DNA of 64,000 nucleotides from Streptomyces sp. XY006 (GCF_002237655.1 NZ_NOKT01000017.1:124001-188000), one strand, 5' to 3'; counted from the first letter of the stretch, positions 17,437 to 25,960 are shown. The notes: a model not told the origin generated them from the letters alone. Program-made: numbers and translations.

Positions 17437-18834
17437 ATGACCACGCTCGCCGACCCGGTGCCCGGGGGCCGCCCCGGCGACGTCGAACGCGCCACGGCGC
17501 TGCAGGGGGAACTCGCCGGGCGGGGCGTGCACGGCGTGGTGCTGGCCTATGTCGACACCGCCGGCATCGGCCGGGTCAAGACCGTCCCGACGGCCCGGCT
17601 CGCCTCCGCCGCCGCCTGGGGTGTGGGCATGTCACCGGTGTTCGACACCTTCCTCGCCGACGACTCCGCCGTCACCACCGGCGTCCTCGGCTCCCCCGAC
17701 GGCGACCTGCGGCTCTACCCGGACCTCGACCGGCTCGTGGTGCTGGCCGGGCAGCCCGGCTGGGCGTGGGCGCCCGTCGACCGGGTCACCCAGGACGGCG
17801 AGCGGCATCCGGGCTGCACCCGCACGCTGCTGCGCCGGATCGTCGCCGACGCGGCGGAGCAGGGCCTGACCTTCAGGGCGGCGATCGAAGTCGAGTGGAC
17901 GACGGCCCGCGACGCGCCGGGGGACGCGTTCGTGCCGGCGACCACCGGCCCCGCCTACGGGGCGACCCGGCAGGTGGAACTCGGGGACTGCACGGCCGAT
18001 CTGCTGGCCGCGTGCGCCGCACAGGGCCTCGACGTGGAGCAGGTCCATCCCGAGTACGCGGCCGGGCAGTTCGAGATCTCGGTGGGTGCGGTCGATCCGG
18101 TGGCGGCGGCCGACCGCAGCGTCCTCGTCCGGCAGACGATCCGGGCGGTCGCGCGGCGGCACGGCTTGCGGGTCTCCTTCGCCCCGGCCGTCGTCGGGCA
18201 GGGCGTCGGCAACGGCGGGCACGTCCATCTCTCCGCGTGGCGCGACGGGGTCAACCTGCACGCCGGGGGCGAGGGCCGCTACGGCATGACGGCCGCGGCG
18301 GAGTCGTTCACGGCCGGGATCCTCGCCCATCTGCCCGCTCTCACGGCCGTGACCGCGCCGAGCCCGGCCAGCGCGCTGCGGCTCAGGCCCTCCCAGTGGG
18401 CCGGGGTCTTCGCCGCCTGGGGCCATGAGACCCGCGAGACCGCGCTGCGCGTGGTCACGGGCACCGCCGGGGTGCGCGACCGGGCGGCCAACCTGGAGGT
18501 CAAGCCCGTCGACCTGGCCGCCAACCCGTATCTGGCGATCGCCGCCCTGATCGCGGCCGGGCTGGACGGTCTGCGGTCGTCCGCCGTCCTGCCCGAGGAG
18601 ACCACCGGCGACCCGGCCCGCCTGTCCGAGGCGGAGCGCGCCGCCCGGGGTGTGCGGCGGCTGCCGGTGTCGCTGGAGCAGGCCGTGGCGGAGTTCCGCG
18701 CGGACGAGACGCTGCGGGCGGCCCTCGGCCCGGTCCTCGCCGACGCGGTGATCGCCGTACGGCTCGGCGAACTCGCCCGCGTCGCCGGGCTGGACGACGA
18801 GCAGGTGGCGGCGGCCTACCGGTGGCGGTACTGA
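17437..18834 (+). CDS. Glutamine synthetase family protein (gamma-glutamyl-amine ligase or FluG C-domain type)
   Basis: 465-residue ATP-dependent ligase of the GS-I fold. The N-terminal beta-grasp part contains VDTAGIGRVKTVP; the catalytic domain has EVEWTT, VHPEYAAGQFEISVG, GNGGHVHLSAW and NLEVKPVDLAANPYLAIAA. It lacks a clean adenylylation-type tyrosine site and is divergent from the housekeeping enzyme, so it probably ligates glutamate to an amine rather than ammonia. The next gene, one base downstream, is an amidohydrolase of the kind fused to such a domain in fungal FluG. Start ATG 17437 with GAGGA upstream. Confidence 0.85.
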   Translation: MTTLADPVPGGRPGDVERATALQGELAGRGVHGVVLAYVDTAGIGRVKTVPTARLASAAAWGVGMSPVFDTFLADDSAVTTGVLGSPDGDLRLYPDLDRLVVLAGQPGWAWAPVDRVTQDGERHPGCTRTLLRRIVADAAEQGLTFRAAIEVEWTTARDAPGDAFVPATTGPAYGATRQVELGDCTADLLAACAAQGLDVEQVHPEYAAGQFEISVGAVDPVAAADRSVLVRQTIRAVARRHGLRVSFAPAVVGQGVGNGGHVHLSAWRDGVNLHAGGEGRYGMTAAAESFTAGILAHLPALTAVTAPSPASALRLRPSQWAGVFAAWGHETRETALRVVTGTAGVRDRAANLEVKPVDLAANPYLAIAALIAAGLDGLRSSAVLPEETTGDPARLSEAERAARGVRRLPVSLEQAVAEFRADETLRAALGPVLADAVIAVRLGELARVAGLDDEQVAAAYRWRY

Positions 18835-18835
18835 C

Positions 18836-19963
18836 GTGGGCACGGTCCACGAGGCACTCGACGCCCTGCGGCTCGTCGACCATCACTGCCACGGCACCGT
18901 GACCGGTCCCTGCGACCGGGCCGCCTTCGAGTCGCTGCTCACCGAGGGCGAGGCGTGGCCGGGGATCTCGTCCTTCGACAGCCCCGCCGGCGTCGCGGTC
19001 CGCCGGCACTGCGCGCCCCTGCTGGACCTGCCCCGGCACGCCCCCGCGGAGGAGTACCTGGCCCGGCGCTCCGCGCTGGGCGAGCCCGAGGTGCGGCAGC
19101 GCTTCCTGCGCGCGTCGGGCACGGACGTCTTCTGCGTGGACACGGGATACACCCCGGTCCCGCTCACCACCCCCGGCGAGATCGCCGAGGCCGCGGGCGG
19201 CACCTCGTACGAGGTGGTCCGCCTGGAGGGCGTCGCCGAGGCGGTGCTCGCGGCGGGGACCGAGCCGGACGCCTACGCGGACGCCTTCCGTACGGCCGCG
19301 CTGGACGCCGTGCGCCGGCCGGGCGTGGTGGCCGTGAAGTCGGTGGCGGCCTACCGCACCGGTTTCGGCCTGGACCCGGCCCGCCCCTCGGAGGCGGAGG
19401 TGACCGAGGCGGCCCGGGGCATGCTCGCGCGCGGCGGCCACCTGGACGACCCGGTTCTGGTGCGCCATCTGCTGTGGACCGCGGTCGACCTCGGGCTGCC
19501 GCTGCAGCTGCACACCGGTTTCGGTGACGCCGCGATCCGGCTGCACCGGGTGGACCCCGCGCTGCTCACGGACTGGCTGCACCTGACGGCCGGGACGATC
19601 CCCGTCCTGCTGCTGCACTGCTGGCCCCACCAGCGGCAGGCCGCCTTCCTCGCGGCGGTCTTCGAGCGGGTGTACCTCGACGTCGGGCTCACCCTGCACC
19701 ATGTGGGCCCGGCCCGGTCCGGCGCGATCCTGGCGGAGGCGCTGGAGATCACACCGTTCCGCAAGCTCCTGTACAGCTCCGACGCGTACGGTGTGCCGGA
19801 GTTCTACCACCTCGGGGCGCTCGCCTTCCGCCGGGGCCTGGCCGATCTGCTCCAGCGGCGGGTGGACGCCGACGAGCTGTCCCTGCCGGACGCGCTGCGC
19901 ATCGCGCGGTGGACCGGGCGGGAGAACGCGCTGCGGGTCTATGGGCTGGCGGAGGACGGTTGA
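18836..19963 (+). CDS. Amidohydrolase family protein, FluG N-domain-like
   Basis: 375-residue TIM-barrel amidohydrolase. LRLVDHHCHGTV gives the HxH-type metal pair at residues 15-19, LPLQLHTGFGD and VLLLHCWPHQRQ supply further histidines, and LLYSSDAYGVPEFY the aspartate, matching the amidohydrolase half of FluG. The GTG at 18836 starts one base after the stop of the GS-like gene, so the pair is translationally coupled. A plausible role is hydrolysis of a gamma-glutamyl conjugate or other amide made or used by its partner. Confidence 0.85.
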   Translation: MGTVHEALDALRLVDHHCHGTVTGPCDRAAFESLLTEGEAWPGISSFDSPAGVAVRRHCAPLLDLPRHAPAEEYLARRSALGEPEVRQRFLRASGTDVFCVDTGYTPVPLTTPGEIAEAAGGTSYEVVRLEGVAEAVLAAGTEPDAYADAFRTAALDAVRRPGVVAVKSVAAYRTGFGLDPARPSEAEVTEAARGMLARGGHLDDPVLVRHLLWTAVDLGLPLQLHTGFGDAAIRLHRVDPALLTDWLHLTAGTIPVLLLHCWPHQRQAAFLAAVFERVYLDVGLTLHHVGPARSGAILAEALEITPFRKLLYSSDAYGVPEFYHLGALAFRRGLADLLQRRVDADELSLPDALRIARWTGRENALRVYGLAEDG

Positions 19964-20039
19964 ACAGGCGTGTGGCCGGTCACAGTTCCTCTGGAGCGGC
20001 TACCCAGGAAGTCCGTACGGCTGAAAGTATGATCAAGCG

Positions 20040-20576
20040 ATGTCTGACATGACCGAAACCACGCCCGGCTGGCTGTCCTCCGACGAACTGGAGATGACAC
20101 GCGCCCGCATGCCGATCCTGTACGTCGAGGCCGTCCCGGTCCGCGTCGACGACAGCGGCGAAGTCACCAGTGTCGGCCTGCTGCTGCGCATCGGGCCCGA
20201 CGGTACGGTCAGCCGGACGCTGGTCTCCGGCCGCGTGCTGCACCACGAACGCGTCCGGGACGCCCTGCTGCGCCATCTGGAGAAGGACCTCGGCCCGGTC
20301 GCACTGCCCCGGGTCCCGGCGTCGCTGCAGCCGTTCACGGTCGCGGAGTACTTCCCGACGCAGGGCATCACCCCGTACCACGACCCGCGCCAGCACGCGG
20401 TGTCCCTCGCCTACATCGTGCCGGTCACGGGCGACTGCCGGCCCCGGCAGGACGCACTCGACCTGGTGTGGTTCAGCCCGCAGGAGGCCCTGTCTCCGGC
20501 GGTGCAGAGCGAGATGCCGGGCGGGCACGGAGTGCTGCTGAAGCAGGCGCTGGCGCATGCGGGCTGTGTGAGCTGA
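20040..20576 (+). CDS. NUDIX-fold protein with degenerate Nudix box (DUF4916-like)
   Basis: 178 residues. The Nudix helix region reads G-RVLHH-E-RVRDALL-R-HLEKDLG: spacing G-x5-E-x7-R is kept, but the metal-binding glutamates of REUxEE are H, K and D. The rest (EYFPTQGITPYHDPRQHAVS, LVWFSPQEALS) matches an actinobacterial NUDIX-like family of unknown function. ATG at 20040, 76 bases after the FluG-like gene, without a strong ribosome site. It may bind rather than hydrolyse a nucleotide. Confidence 0.78.
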   Translation: MSDMTETTPGWLSSDELEMTRARMPILYVEAVPVRVDDSGEVTSVGLLLRIGPDGTVSRTLVSGRVLHHERVRDALLRHLEKDLGPVALPRVPASLQPFTVAEYFPTQGITPYHDPRQHAVSLAYIVPVTGDCRPRQDALDLVWFSPQEALSPAVQSEMPGGHGVLLKQALAHAGCVS

Positions 20577-20623
20577 GGCCTAAGCTCTATCACGGGACCG
20601 ACCTCCGGCCACGGGGCGGCGTG

Positions 20624-21955
20624 ATGGCAGCGGAAGAGCACGAGTATCCGGAGCAGGCGCAGCTGCCCGATCTGCGCGTGCGTCTGCGTACGGAGCTGAA
20701 CCACATCGACGAGCAGCTGCGCGCCCTGCTGGACGCCATGGACCGCATGCAGGGCCTGCTGGACGCGGTGGTGGCGATCAGCCGCGAGGTGGAGCTGCCC
20801 GCGGTGCTGCAGCGCATCGTGACCACCGCCATGGATCTGGTCGGGGCGCGCTACGGCGCCCTGGGCGTGCTCAACGAGTCCGGCGAGCGCCTGGAGGAGT
20901 TCATCACCGCCGGCCTGGACCCGCAGGAGCGCGAGGACCTGGCCGGAACCGACCTGCCCAGCGGCAAGGGCGTCCTCGGTCATCTCATCACCCACCCCGA
21001 GCCGTTGCGGATCGGCGACATCCGGGCCCATCCGTCCTCGGCCGGATTCCCGCCCGGCCATCCGTGCATGCGGACCCTGCTCGGCGTCGCCATCAGCGTC
21101 CGCGGCGAGATCTACGGCGACCTGTACCTCTCCGAGCGGCGCGACGGGCAGCCCTTCGACGTCCATGACGAGAACGTCGTGATGGCCCTGGCCAGCGCCG
21201 CGGGCATCGCGATCGAGAACGTCCGGCTGTTCGAGCGGGTGCGGGTCGGAGCCGAGCAGTTCCAGCGGCTGCTGCTGCCCACGCTGCCCGACCTGGCCCC
21301 GTTCTCGGCGGCGGCCGTCTACCGGCCGGCCGCCGAACCCAGCGGGCTCGGCGGGGACTGGTACGACGCGATCCCGCTCCCCGGCGGCGTCGTGGCGGTG
21401 GTGATCGGTGACGTGGTCGGCCACGACCTGCACGCCGCGGCGGCCATGGCCTCCACCCGCAACATGCTGCGGGCGCTGCTGTTCGACCGGGGCAGTCCGC
21501 CCGGCGCGGTCCTGACCCGGCTCGACCGCACGCTCCAGGCGGTCACCCCGAACCCCGTCACCACCACCGCGCTGGCCCGGATCGAACCGGAGGGTGCCGG
21601 GTGGCGCCTGCGCTGGAGCACCGCGGGGCACGTCCCGCCCCTGCTCGTCACACCGGACCACCGGGTCGAGATCCTGACCGCCGAGCCCGGGCTGCCGCTG
21701 GGGGTGGCCCCCGAGGAGCCCCGCCCCGACCACGCGCGCCTCCTTCCCCCGGAGGCCACCCTGCTCTTCTTCACGGACGGGCTGATCGAGCACCCCGCCC
21801 ACGACATCGACACGAGCCTGTCGGAGCTCGCGGAACTCGCCTCGGAGCATGCGCACCTGCCGCTGGAGGACTTCGTGCACGCCCTGGCCGAGCACCATCC
21901 GAGCGACGGTCACGACGACATGGCCCTCCTCGCGCTGCGCACCCCGACCGCCTGA
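20624..21955 (+). CDS. GAF domain-containing SpoIIE-type PP2C serine phosphatase
   Basis: 443-residue regulatory phosphatase: a coiled N-terminus (LRTELNHIDEQLRALLDAMD), GAF domain at about residues 55-200 (YGALGVLNESGERLEEFITA), then an SpoIIE/RsbU phosphatase domain. Metal-binding aspartates are in LGGDWYDAIPL, VIGDVVGHDL, FFTDGLIEH and GHDDMALLAL. Such enzymes dephosphorylate anti-sigma-factor antagonists or related targets. ATG 20624 (a GTG at 20621 is equally possible). Directly downstream is a decayed MASE1 gene of the same signalling class. Confidence 0.9.
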   Translation: MAAEEHEYPEQAQLPDLRVRLRTELNHIDEQLRALLDAMDRMQGLLDAVVAISREVELPAVLQRIVTTAMDLVGARYGALGVLNESGERLEEFITAGLDPQEREDLAGTDLPSGKGVLGHLITHPEPLRIGDIRAHPSSAGFPPGHPCMRTLLGVAISVRGEIYGDLYLSERRDGQPFDVHDENVVMALASAAGIAIENVRLFERVRVGAEQFQRLLLPTLPDLAPFSAAAVYRPAAEPSGLGGDWYDAIPLPGGVVAVVIGDVVGHDLHAAAAMASTRNMLRALLFDRGSPPGAVLTRLDRTLQAVTPNPVTTTALARIEPEGAGWRLRWSTAGHVPPLLVTPDHRVEILTAEPGLPLGVAPEEPRPDHARLLPPEATLLFFTDGLIEHPAHDIDTSLSELAELASEHAHLPLEDFVHALAEHHPSDGHDDMALLALRTPTA

Positions 21956-22017
21956 CCGCTCGGCGGAGGCCGCGCGGTCCGCTCCCGGTGCCGTGGAGGA
22001 ACCGGCTCTGCCGTCGG

Positions 22018-22522
22018 ATGATGGTCGGGGACATGCCGATCCGGAGGTCCCCGACGGCAGTCGCGGGGCAGGTCAGGTACCGGCGCGGCGGCGTGGCCGT
22101 CGTGGAGATCTGCGTGGTCGCCGCGCTGTACTACGCCTCGGCCTTCTGCAGCAGCTGGTGCGCGGGCCAGGTCAGCCGCTGTGGCCGCCGAGCGGCATCA
22201 TGCTGGCCAGTCTCCTGCTGCGCGGGCTGCGGGTCTGGCCGGGGATCGCCCGGCGGCGCGTTCCTGACCAATGTGACGCTCGGGCCGTCCTTCCTGGCCG
22301 TGCTCACGATCACGGCGGGCAACACGCTCGCACCGGTCTGCTCGTACGCCCTGCTGCGCCGTGCGGGGTTCCATACCACGCTGAGCCGGCTGCAGGACGC
22401 CCTCGCCCTGACCTTCCTCGGCACCTTCACCGGGATGCCGCACGCTGGCCGGGATGGCCACCAGGATCGCCGGCAGCGAACGCCGGCCGGTGCTCCCGGC
22501 CGGGCGGAGCGAGCCGGAATGA
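22018..22522 (+). pseudogene. Frameshifted, truncated MASE1 membrane-sensor gene
   Basis: Pieces of one MASE1 integral membrane domain are spread over three frames. Frame one gives VEICVVAALYYAS; a shift near 22135 leads to RLGLLQQLVRG and LWPPSGIMLASLLLRG; a second shift near 22252 returns to AFLTNVTLGPSFLAVLTITA and NTLAPVCSYALLRRAGF; a third near 22440 leads to TLAGMATRIAG and a stop at 22520-22522. The sequence order follows intact MASE1 proteins. The C-terminal effector domain (kinase, GGDEF or SpoIIE in relatives) is missing. It lies 62 bases after the GAF-SpoIIE gene, perhaps a dead partner. Confidence 0.8.
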
Positions 22523-22528
22523 CAGAAA

Positions 22529-22556
22529 GGCCGTATCGGTGATCTCCGATACGGCC
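22529..22556 (-). terminator. Terminator of the tRNA-Pro gene
   Basis: A perfect 11-base stem (GGCCGTATCGG with its complement) and a six-base loop lie 22 bases past the 3' end of the leftward tRNA, followed on that strand by TTTCTGT. It also closes the rightward side after the MASE1 remnant. Confidence 0.8.
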
Positions 22557-22578
22557 TCTGACGGACTGCTTTCGACCG

Positions 22579-22652
<74 letters not shown>

Positions 22653-22753
22653 TTGCCCGTCTGACCTGGGGGTTTCCCCCGGCCGAACGCGCAGGGAAAC
22701 AATACCGCACTCGCGCCGGTGATCGCGCATCCGTTTCCCGGGCCCACGACTTG

Positions 22754-22773
22754 ACCTCAAGATTGGTTGAGGT
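22754..22773. promoter_or_regulatory. SoxR-box-like MerR-family operator in transketolase promoter
   Basis: ACCTCAA-gattgg-TTGAGGT is a perfect 7-base dyad. CCTCAA-N6-TTGAGG has the half sites and 18-base total length of the SoxR box. TTGACC just before and overlapping it (22751-22756) can serve as a -35 element, the usual arrangement for MerR-type activators that twist a long spacer. It ends 15 bases before the transketolase ATG. No merR/soxR gene is in the window. Confidence 0.65.
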
Positions 22774-22788
22774 TGCACGCTCGTGTCC

Positions 22789-23487
22789 ATGACCACCACG
22801 ACACGCACGTACACCTACGCCGACCTGCCGGAACTCATGGGCCTCATGACCGGCGACGAGAAGCACGGACCGGCCGCCACGTCCACGCTGGACGTGCTCT
22901 GGGTGCTCTACGACCGGGTGCTCCGGGTGGGCCCGGAGCGGCTGACCGACCCGGAGCGGGACCGGTTCCTGCTGTCGAAGGGGCACGGGCCGATGGCGTA
23001 CTACGCCGTCCTGGCCGCCAAGGGCTTCCTGCCGGTGGAGTGGCTGCCCGGCTTCGGCTCCTACGACTCCCCGCTCGGCCACCACCCCGACCGCACCCTC
23101 GTCCCGGGGGCGGAGATCGGCAGCGGCTCCCTGGGGCACGGGCTGCCGATCGCCGTCGGCACGGCGCTCGGGCTGCGCGCCCAGGGGCTCCACGAGCCAC
23201 GGGTGTGGACGCTGATCGGGGACGCCGAGCTGGACGAGGGCAGCAACCACGAGGCGATCGCCTTCGCCGGGCCCGCCGGCCTGGAGCGGCTGCACACCGT
23301 CGTCGTCGACAACTCCTCCGCCAGCTACGCGCGGCCGGGCGGGATCGCCGCCCGCTTCGAGGCGGCCGGCTGGTCCGCGCTGACCGTCGACGGCCGTGAC
23401 CACGAGGCGCTGCACGCCGCCTTCACGGCACCGCATCCGGGCCGCCCGCACGTGGTGGTGGCCCGGGTCGAGCCCAAGTCCGCCTGA
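22789..23487 (+). CDS. Transketolase-like protein, N-terminal (thiamine-diphosphate-binding) subunit
   Basis: 232-residue stand-alone N-terminal half of a transketolase. LSKGHGPMAYYAVL, GSLGHGLPIAVGTALGLR and the diphosphate-binding GDAELDEGSNHEAIAFAG are clear. It is paired with the C-terminal subunit gene 32 bases downstream, as in split transketolases whose substrates are often not the standard pentose phosphates. ATG at 22789 (a GTG at 22783 is in frame). Expression is likely controlled by the SoxR-box-like site upstream. Confidence 0.9.
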   Translation: MTTTTRTYTYADLPELMGLMTGDEKHGPAATSTLDVLWVLYDRVLRVGPERLTDPERDRFLLSKGHGPMAYYAVLAAKGFLPVEWLPGFGSYDSPLGHHPDRTLVPGAEIGSGSLGHGLPIAVGTALGLRAQGLHEPRVWTLIGDAELDEGSNHEAIAFAGPAGLERLHTVVVDNSSASYARPGGIAARFEAAGWSALTVDGRDHEALHAAFTAPHPGRPHVVVARVEPKSA

Positions 23488-23519
23488 ACTCCGTACCACC
23501 GGAAAGGAATCCGTACCCC

Positions 23520-24431
23520 ATGGACACCATGCGTGACCGCTTCGCCCCTGTCGTGACCCGGCTGCTGGACGAGGATCCCCGAGTGGCGGTGGTCCTCGCC
23601 GAGATCGGCGCGGACGGCTTCGCCGAGGCAGCGCGCCGGCACCCGGACCGGGTCGTCAACGTCGGCATCCGCGAGCAGCTCATGGTCGGAGCGGCGGCGG
23701 GACTGGCGCTGACCGGGCTGCGGCCCGTCGTGCACACCTTCGCCAGCTTCCTCGTCGAGCGGCCCTTCGAGCAGGTCAAGCTGGACCTCGGGCACCAGGA
23801 CGCGGGCGCGGTGCTGGTGAGCGCGGCCGCCTCCTTCGACTGGCCGGCGGGCGGCTACACCCACATGGCGCCCGGCGACGTGGCGCTGCTGGACACCCTG
23901 GACGGCTGGACCGTGCACGTCCCGGGGCACCCGGACGAGGCCGAGACGCTGCTGCGGCACGCGATCGCGGCGGGCGACGACAAGGTGTACGTCCGGCTCT
24001 CCGTGCAGTCCAACCAGCAGGGACTGCCCGTGGACGGGGAGCGGTTCCGCACCGTCCGCGAGGGACGCTCGGGCGTCGTGGTCGCCGTCGGGCCGCTGCT
24101 CGACGCCGTGCTCGCCGCCACCGAGGGCCTGGACGTCACCGTCCTCTACGCGACCACCGTCCGCCCCTTCGACGGGGCCGCCCTGCGCCGGGCCACCGAG
24201 ACGGCCGGGACGGACGTCGTCCTGGTCGAGCCCTATCTCGCGGGCACGTCGACGGCCGCGGCGAACGACGCCCTGGCCGATGTGCCGCACCGGGTCCTGG
24301 GGCTGGGCGTGGGGCGCCGGGAACTGCGCCGCTACGGGCAGATCGAGGAGCATGCCGCCGCCCACGGCCTCGACGCCCGGTCGCTGCGGGAGCGGATCGG
24401 CAGCTTCCTCGGGGCGGCGACAGCCGCGTGA
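23520..24431 (+). CDS. Transketolase-like protein, C-terminal (pyrimidine-binding) subunit
   Basis: 303-residue partner subunit: pyrimidine domain with VNVGIREQLMVGAAAGLALTG (activating glutamate), YTHMAPGDVALLDT and the C-terminal transketolase domain (LLDAVLAATEGLDVTVLY). Starts at ATG 23520 behind GGAAAGGA. With the preceding gene it makes one complete active site. The sugar or keto-acid substrates cannot be read from the sequence. Confidence 0.9.
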   Translation: MDTMRDRFAPVVTRLLDEDPRVAVVLAEIGADGFAEAARRHPDRVVNVGIREQLMVGAAAGLALTGLRPVVHTFASFLVERPFEQVKLDLGHQDAGAVLVSAAASFDWPAGGYTHMAPGDVALLDTLDGWTVHVPGHPDEAETLLRHAIAAGDDKVYVRLSVQSNQQGLPVDGERFRTVREGRSGVVVAVGPLLDAVLAATEGLDVTVLYATTVRPFDGAALRRATETAGTDVVLVEPYLAGTSTAAANDALADVPHRVLGLGVGRRELRRYGQIEEHAAAHGLDARSLRERIGSFLGAATAA

Positions 24432-24445
24432 AGCCCCCCGGGGGG

Positions 24446-24503
24446 AGTCCGCCGGGAGCCCGAGCCGGGGGTGTCAGTCCGCCGGGAGCCCGAGCCGGGG
24501 GTG
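24446..24503. repeat. 28-bp tandem duplication at the 3' end of the YjbR gene
   Basis: The 28 bases at 24446-24473 recur exactly at 24476-24503, with TC between. The right copy encodes the last codons of the leftward MmcQ/YjbR gene and the left copy lies just beyond its stop. It occupies nearly all of the spacer between convergent genes. Confidence 0.8.
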
Positions 24504-24860
24504 GGCCTCCAGCAGCCGGGAGGGGGCCGCCTGGCGCCACGAGTCGGCCAGGATGTCCCGCAGCTCGGCCTCGTCCTCCAGCGCGTCGAGCCGGGCGCGG
24601 ACCCAGGCGAACTGCGCCTCGTGGTCGGCGATCCAGAACTTGCCCGGCTCGGCGAGCACCAGTTCGTCGCGCTCCTCCTTGGGGCAGCGCACGGCGAGGG
24701 ACGTCTCGTCCTCGGGCAGCGTGGCGAACATCTTCCCCGCCACCCGGAACGTGGGCATGCTCCAGGCGATCTTCTCCGTCGTGTCCGGCAGGGACAGGGC
24801 GATACGGCGTACGTCTTCGGCGTCCGGCATGGCAGGAACCGTAGCGGCAGGCACTGACAT
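24474..24860 (-). CDS. MmcQ/YjbR family protein
   Basis: 128-residue protein of the MmcQ/YjbR fold (CyaY-like). It shows the usual ALSLPDTTEKIAWSMPTFRV start, MFATLPEDETSLAVRCP and a C-terminal DSWRQAAPSRLLEAHP. Function uncertain; called DNA-binding by fold only. The ATG at 24860 abuts the GNAT stop with AGGTGA directly before it; an internal ATG ten codons in is possible. Third gene of a leftward set (XRE, GNAT, YjbR). Confidence 0.82.
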   Translation of the reverse strand: MSVPAATVPAMPDAEDVRRIALSLPDTTEKIAWSMPTFRVAGKMFATLPEDETSLAVRCPKEERDELVLAEPGKFWIADHEAQFAWVRARLDALEDEAELRDILADSWRQAAPSRLLEAHPRLGLPAD

Positions 24861-25388
24861 TCACCTGGTGGGAGCGGTCTCCGGCAGGCGCTTGTAGTAG
24901 AGGGTCGTCGGACGCAGCGCCCCGTCGGGGCGGGCCGCGTAGTCGGGGATGGCGCCGACGGGCGTCCAGCCGGCGGACCGGTACAACCGCTCGGCGGGGC
25001 TGCCCGTCTCGGTGTCCAGGTGCAGCAGGGTGAGGCCGGCCGCCGCGGCGGCGTCCTCCGCGGTGGCCAGCAGCCGGCGGCCGAGACCGCGCCCGCGGGC
25101 CTCGGGATGCACCATGAGCTTGACGAGTTCGGCGCGGTGGCGGCTGTTGGCCTTGCCGGGGAAGGCGAGGCCCACGGTGCCCAGCACACGGTCGCCGTCG
25201 GGCGCGGCCCACACGGCGAGCCGGCCCGCGGCCACCTCGGGGGCCCGCTCCCGCCACCAGGCCAGCGCCTCGGCGCGGTCGAGCGGGGCGAGGAAGCCGA
25301 CCGAGGCGCCCCCGTGCACGGTGCGGGTCAGCAGGTCGGCCAACGCCCCGGCGCGGCCGAGCAGTTGATGCGCGTCCAGGCGGATCAC
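24861..25388 (-). CDS. GNAT family N-acetyltransferase
   Basis: 175-residue acetyl-CoA-dependent acyltransferase. LVKLMVHPEARGRGLGRRLL is the acetyl-CoA-binding motif A, preceded by VLGTVGLAFPGKANSRHRAE and followed by LYRSAGWTPVGAIPDY. The GTG at 25388 overlaps the stop of the XRE-cupin gene (GTGA), so it is coupled to that regulator. Such regulator-GNAT pairs often act in detoxification of small amines or antibiotics; substrate unknown. Confidence 0.87.
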   Translation of the reverse strand: MIRLDAHQLLGRAGALADLLTRTVHGGASVGFLAPLDRAEALAWWRERAPEVAAGRLAVWAAPDGDRVLGTVGLAFPGKANSRHRAELVKLMVHPEARGRGLGRRLLATAEDAAAAAGLTLLHLDTETGSPAERLYRSAGWTPVGAIPDYAARPDGALRPTTLYYKRLPETAPTR

Positions 25389-25960
25389 GGCCGCACCACC
25401 GCCAGCAGGTACCGGACGCCCTCGGGGGCGGCACACCGGAACCGGGTCGGCCCCCACACCCGCATGCGCAGGCAGTCGCCGGCGCCGAGGCGGTGCGCGG
25501 TGTCCTGCGCGGTCACCTCCAGGGAGCCCTCCAGCACCCAGATGTGCTGTTCCAGGCCGGGCACGGGCGGACGGTCGTAGGCGAGGTCGGCGCCTGCGGT
25601 CAGGCATCCCTCGACGAGTTCGCCGCGCAGGGCGGGGTGCGGCGGGGAGACCGACCGGCGGTCGAAGCCGGAGGCCCGGTCCTGCCACACGGGCTGGTCC
25701 GCGGCGCGCACGACAGCGGCCGGGGCGGCCTCGACCTCGCTGAGCAGCTGGGACATGGTGCGGCCGTAGACGGCGCACAGGCGGTTCAGCAGGGCGGCCG
25801 TGGGGCTGGTCTCCGCCCGCTCGGCGCGGGACAGGGTGGACCTGCTCACCCCGCTGCGCTCGGCCAACTCGCCCAGGGACCAGCCGTGTTCGGCCCGCAG
25901 CTCGGCCAGGCGGAGGCCCAGCCGGGTGTCGACGGGGTCCGTGTCGTCCTCACGTCTCAT
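25385..25960 (-). CDS. XRE-family transcriptional regulator with cupin domain
   Basis: 191-residue regulator: HTH near residues 15-70 (RLAELRAEHGWSLGELA, VSRSTLSRAERAETSPTAAL) and a C-terminal cupin (GLEQHIWVLEGSLEVTA, RLGAGDCLRMRVWG). First gene of a coupled leftward set with GNAT and YjbR. A long inverted repeat overlaps its start codon and would allow direct autorepression. Confidence 0.87.
   Translation of the reverse strand: MRREDDTDPVDTRLGLRLAELRAEHGWSLGELAERSGVSRSTLSRAERAETSPTAALLNRLCAVYGRTMSQLLSEVEAAPAAVVRAADQPVWQDRASGFDRRSVSPPHPALRGELVEGCLTAGADLAYDRPPVPGLEQHIWVLEGSLEVTAQDTAHRLGAGDCLRMRVWGPTRFRCAAPEGVRYLLAVVRP

Noticed and set aside
22529..22556. Hairpin considered as a riboswitch expression platform for a rightward gene
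   Set aside because: It lies between a pseudogene and the 3' end of a leftward tRNA, so a terminator explains it better.
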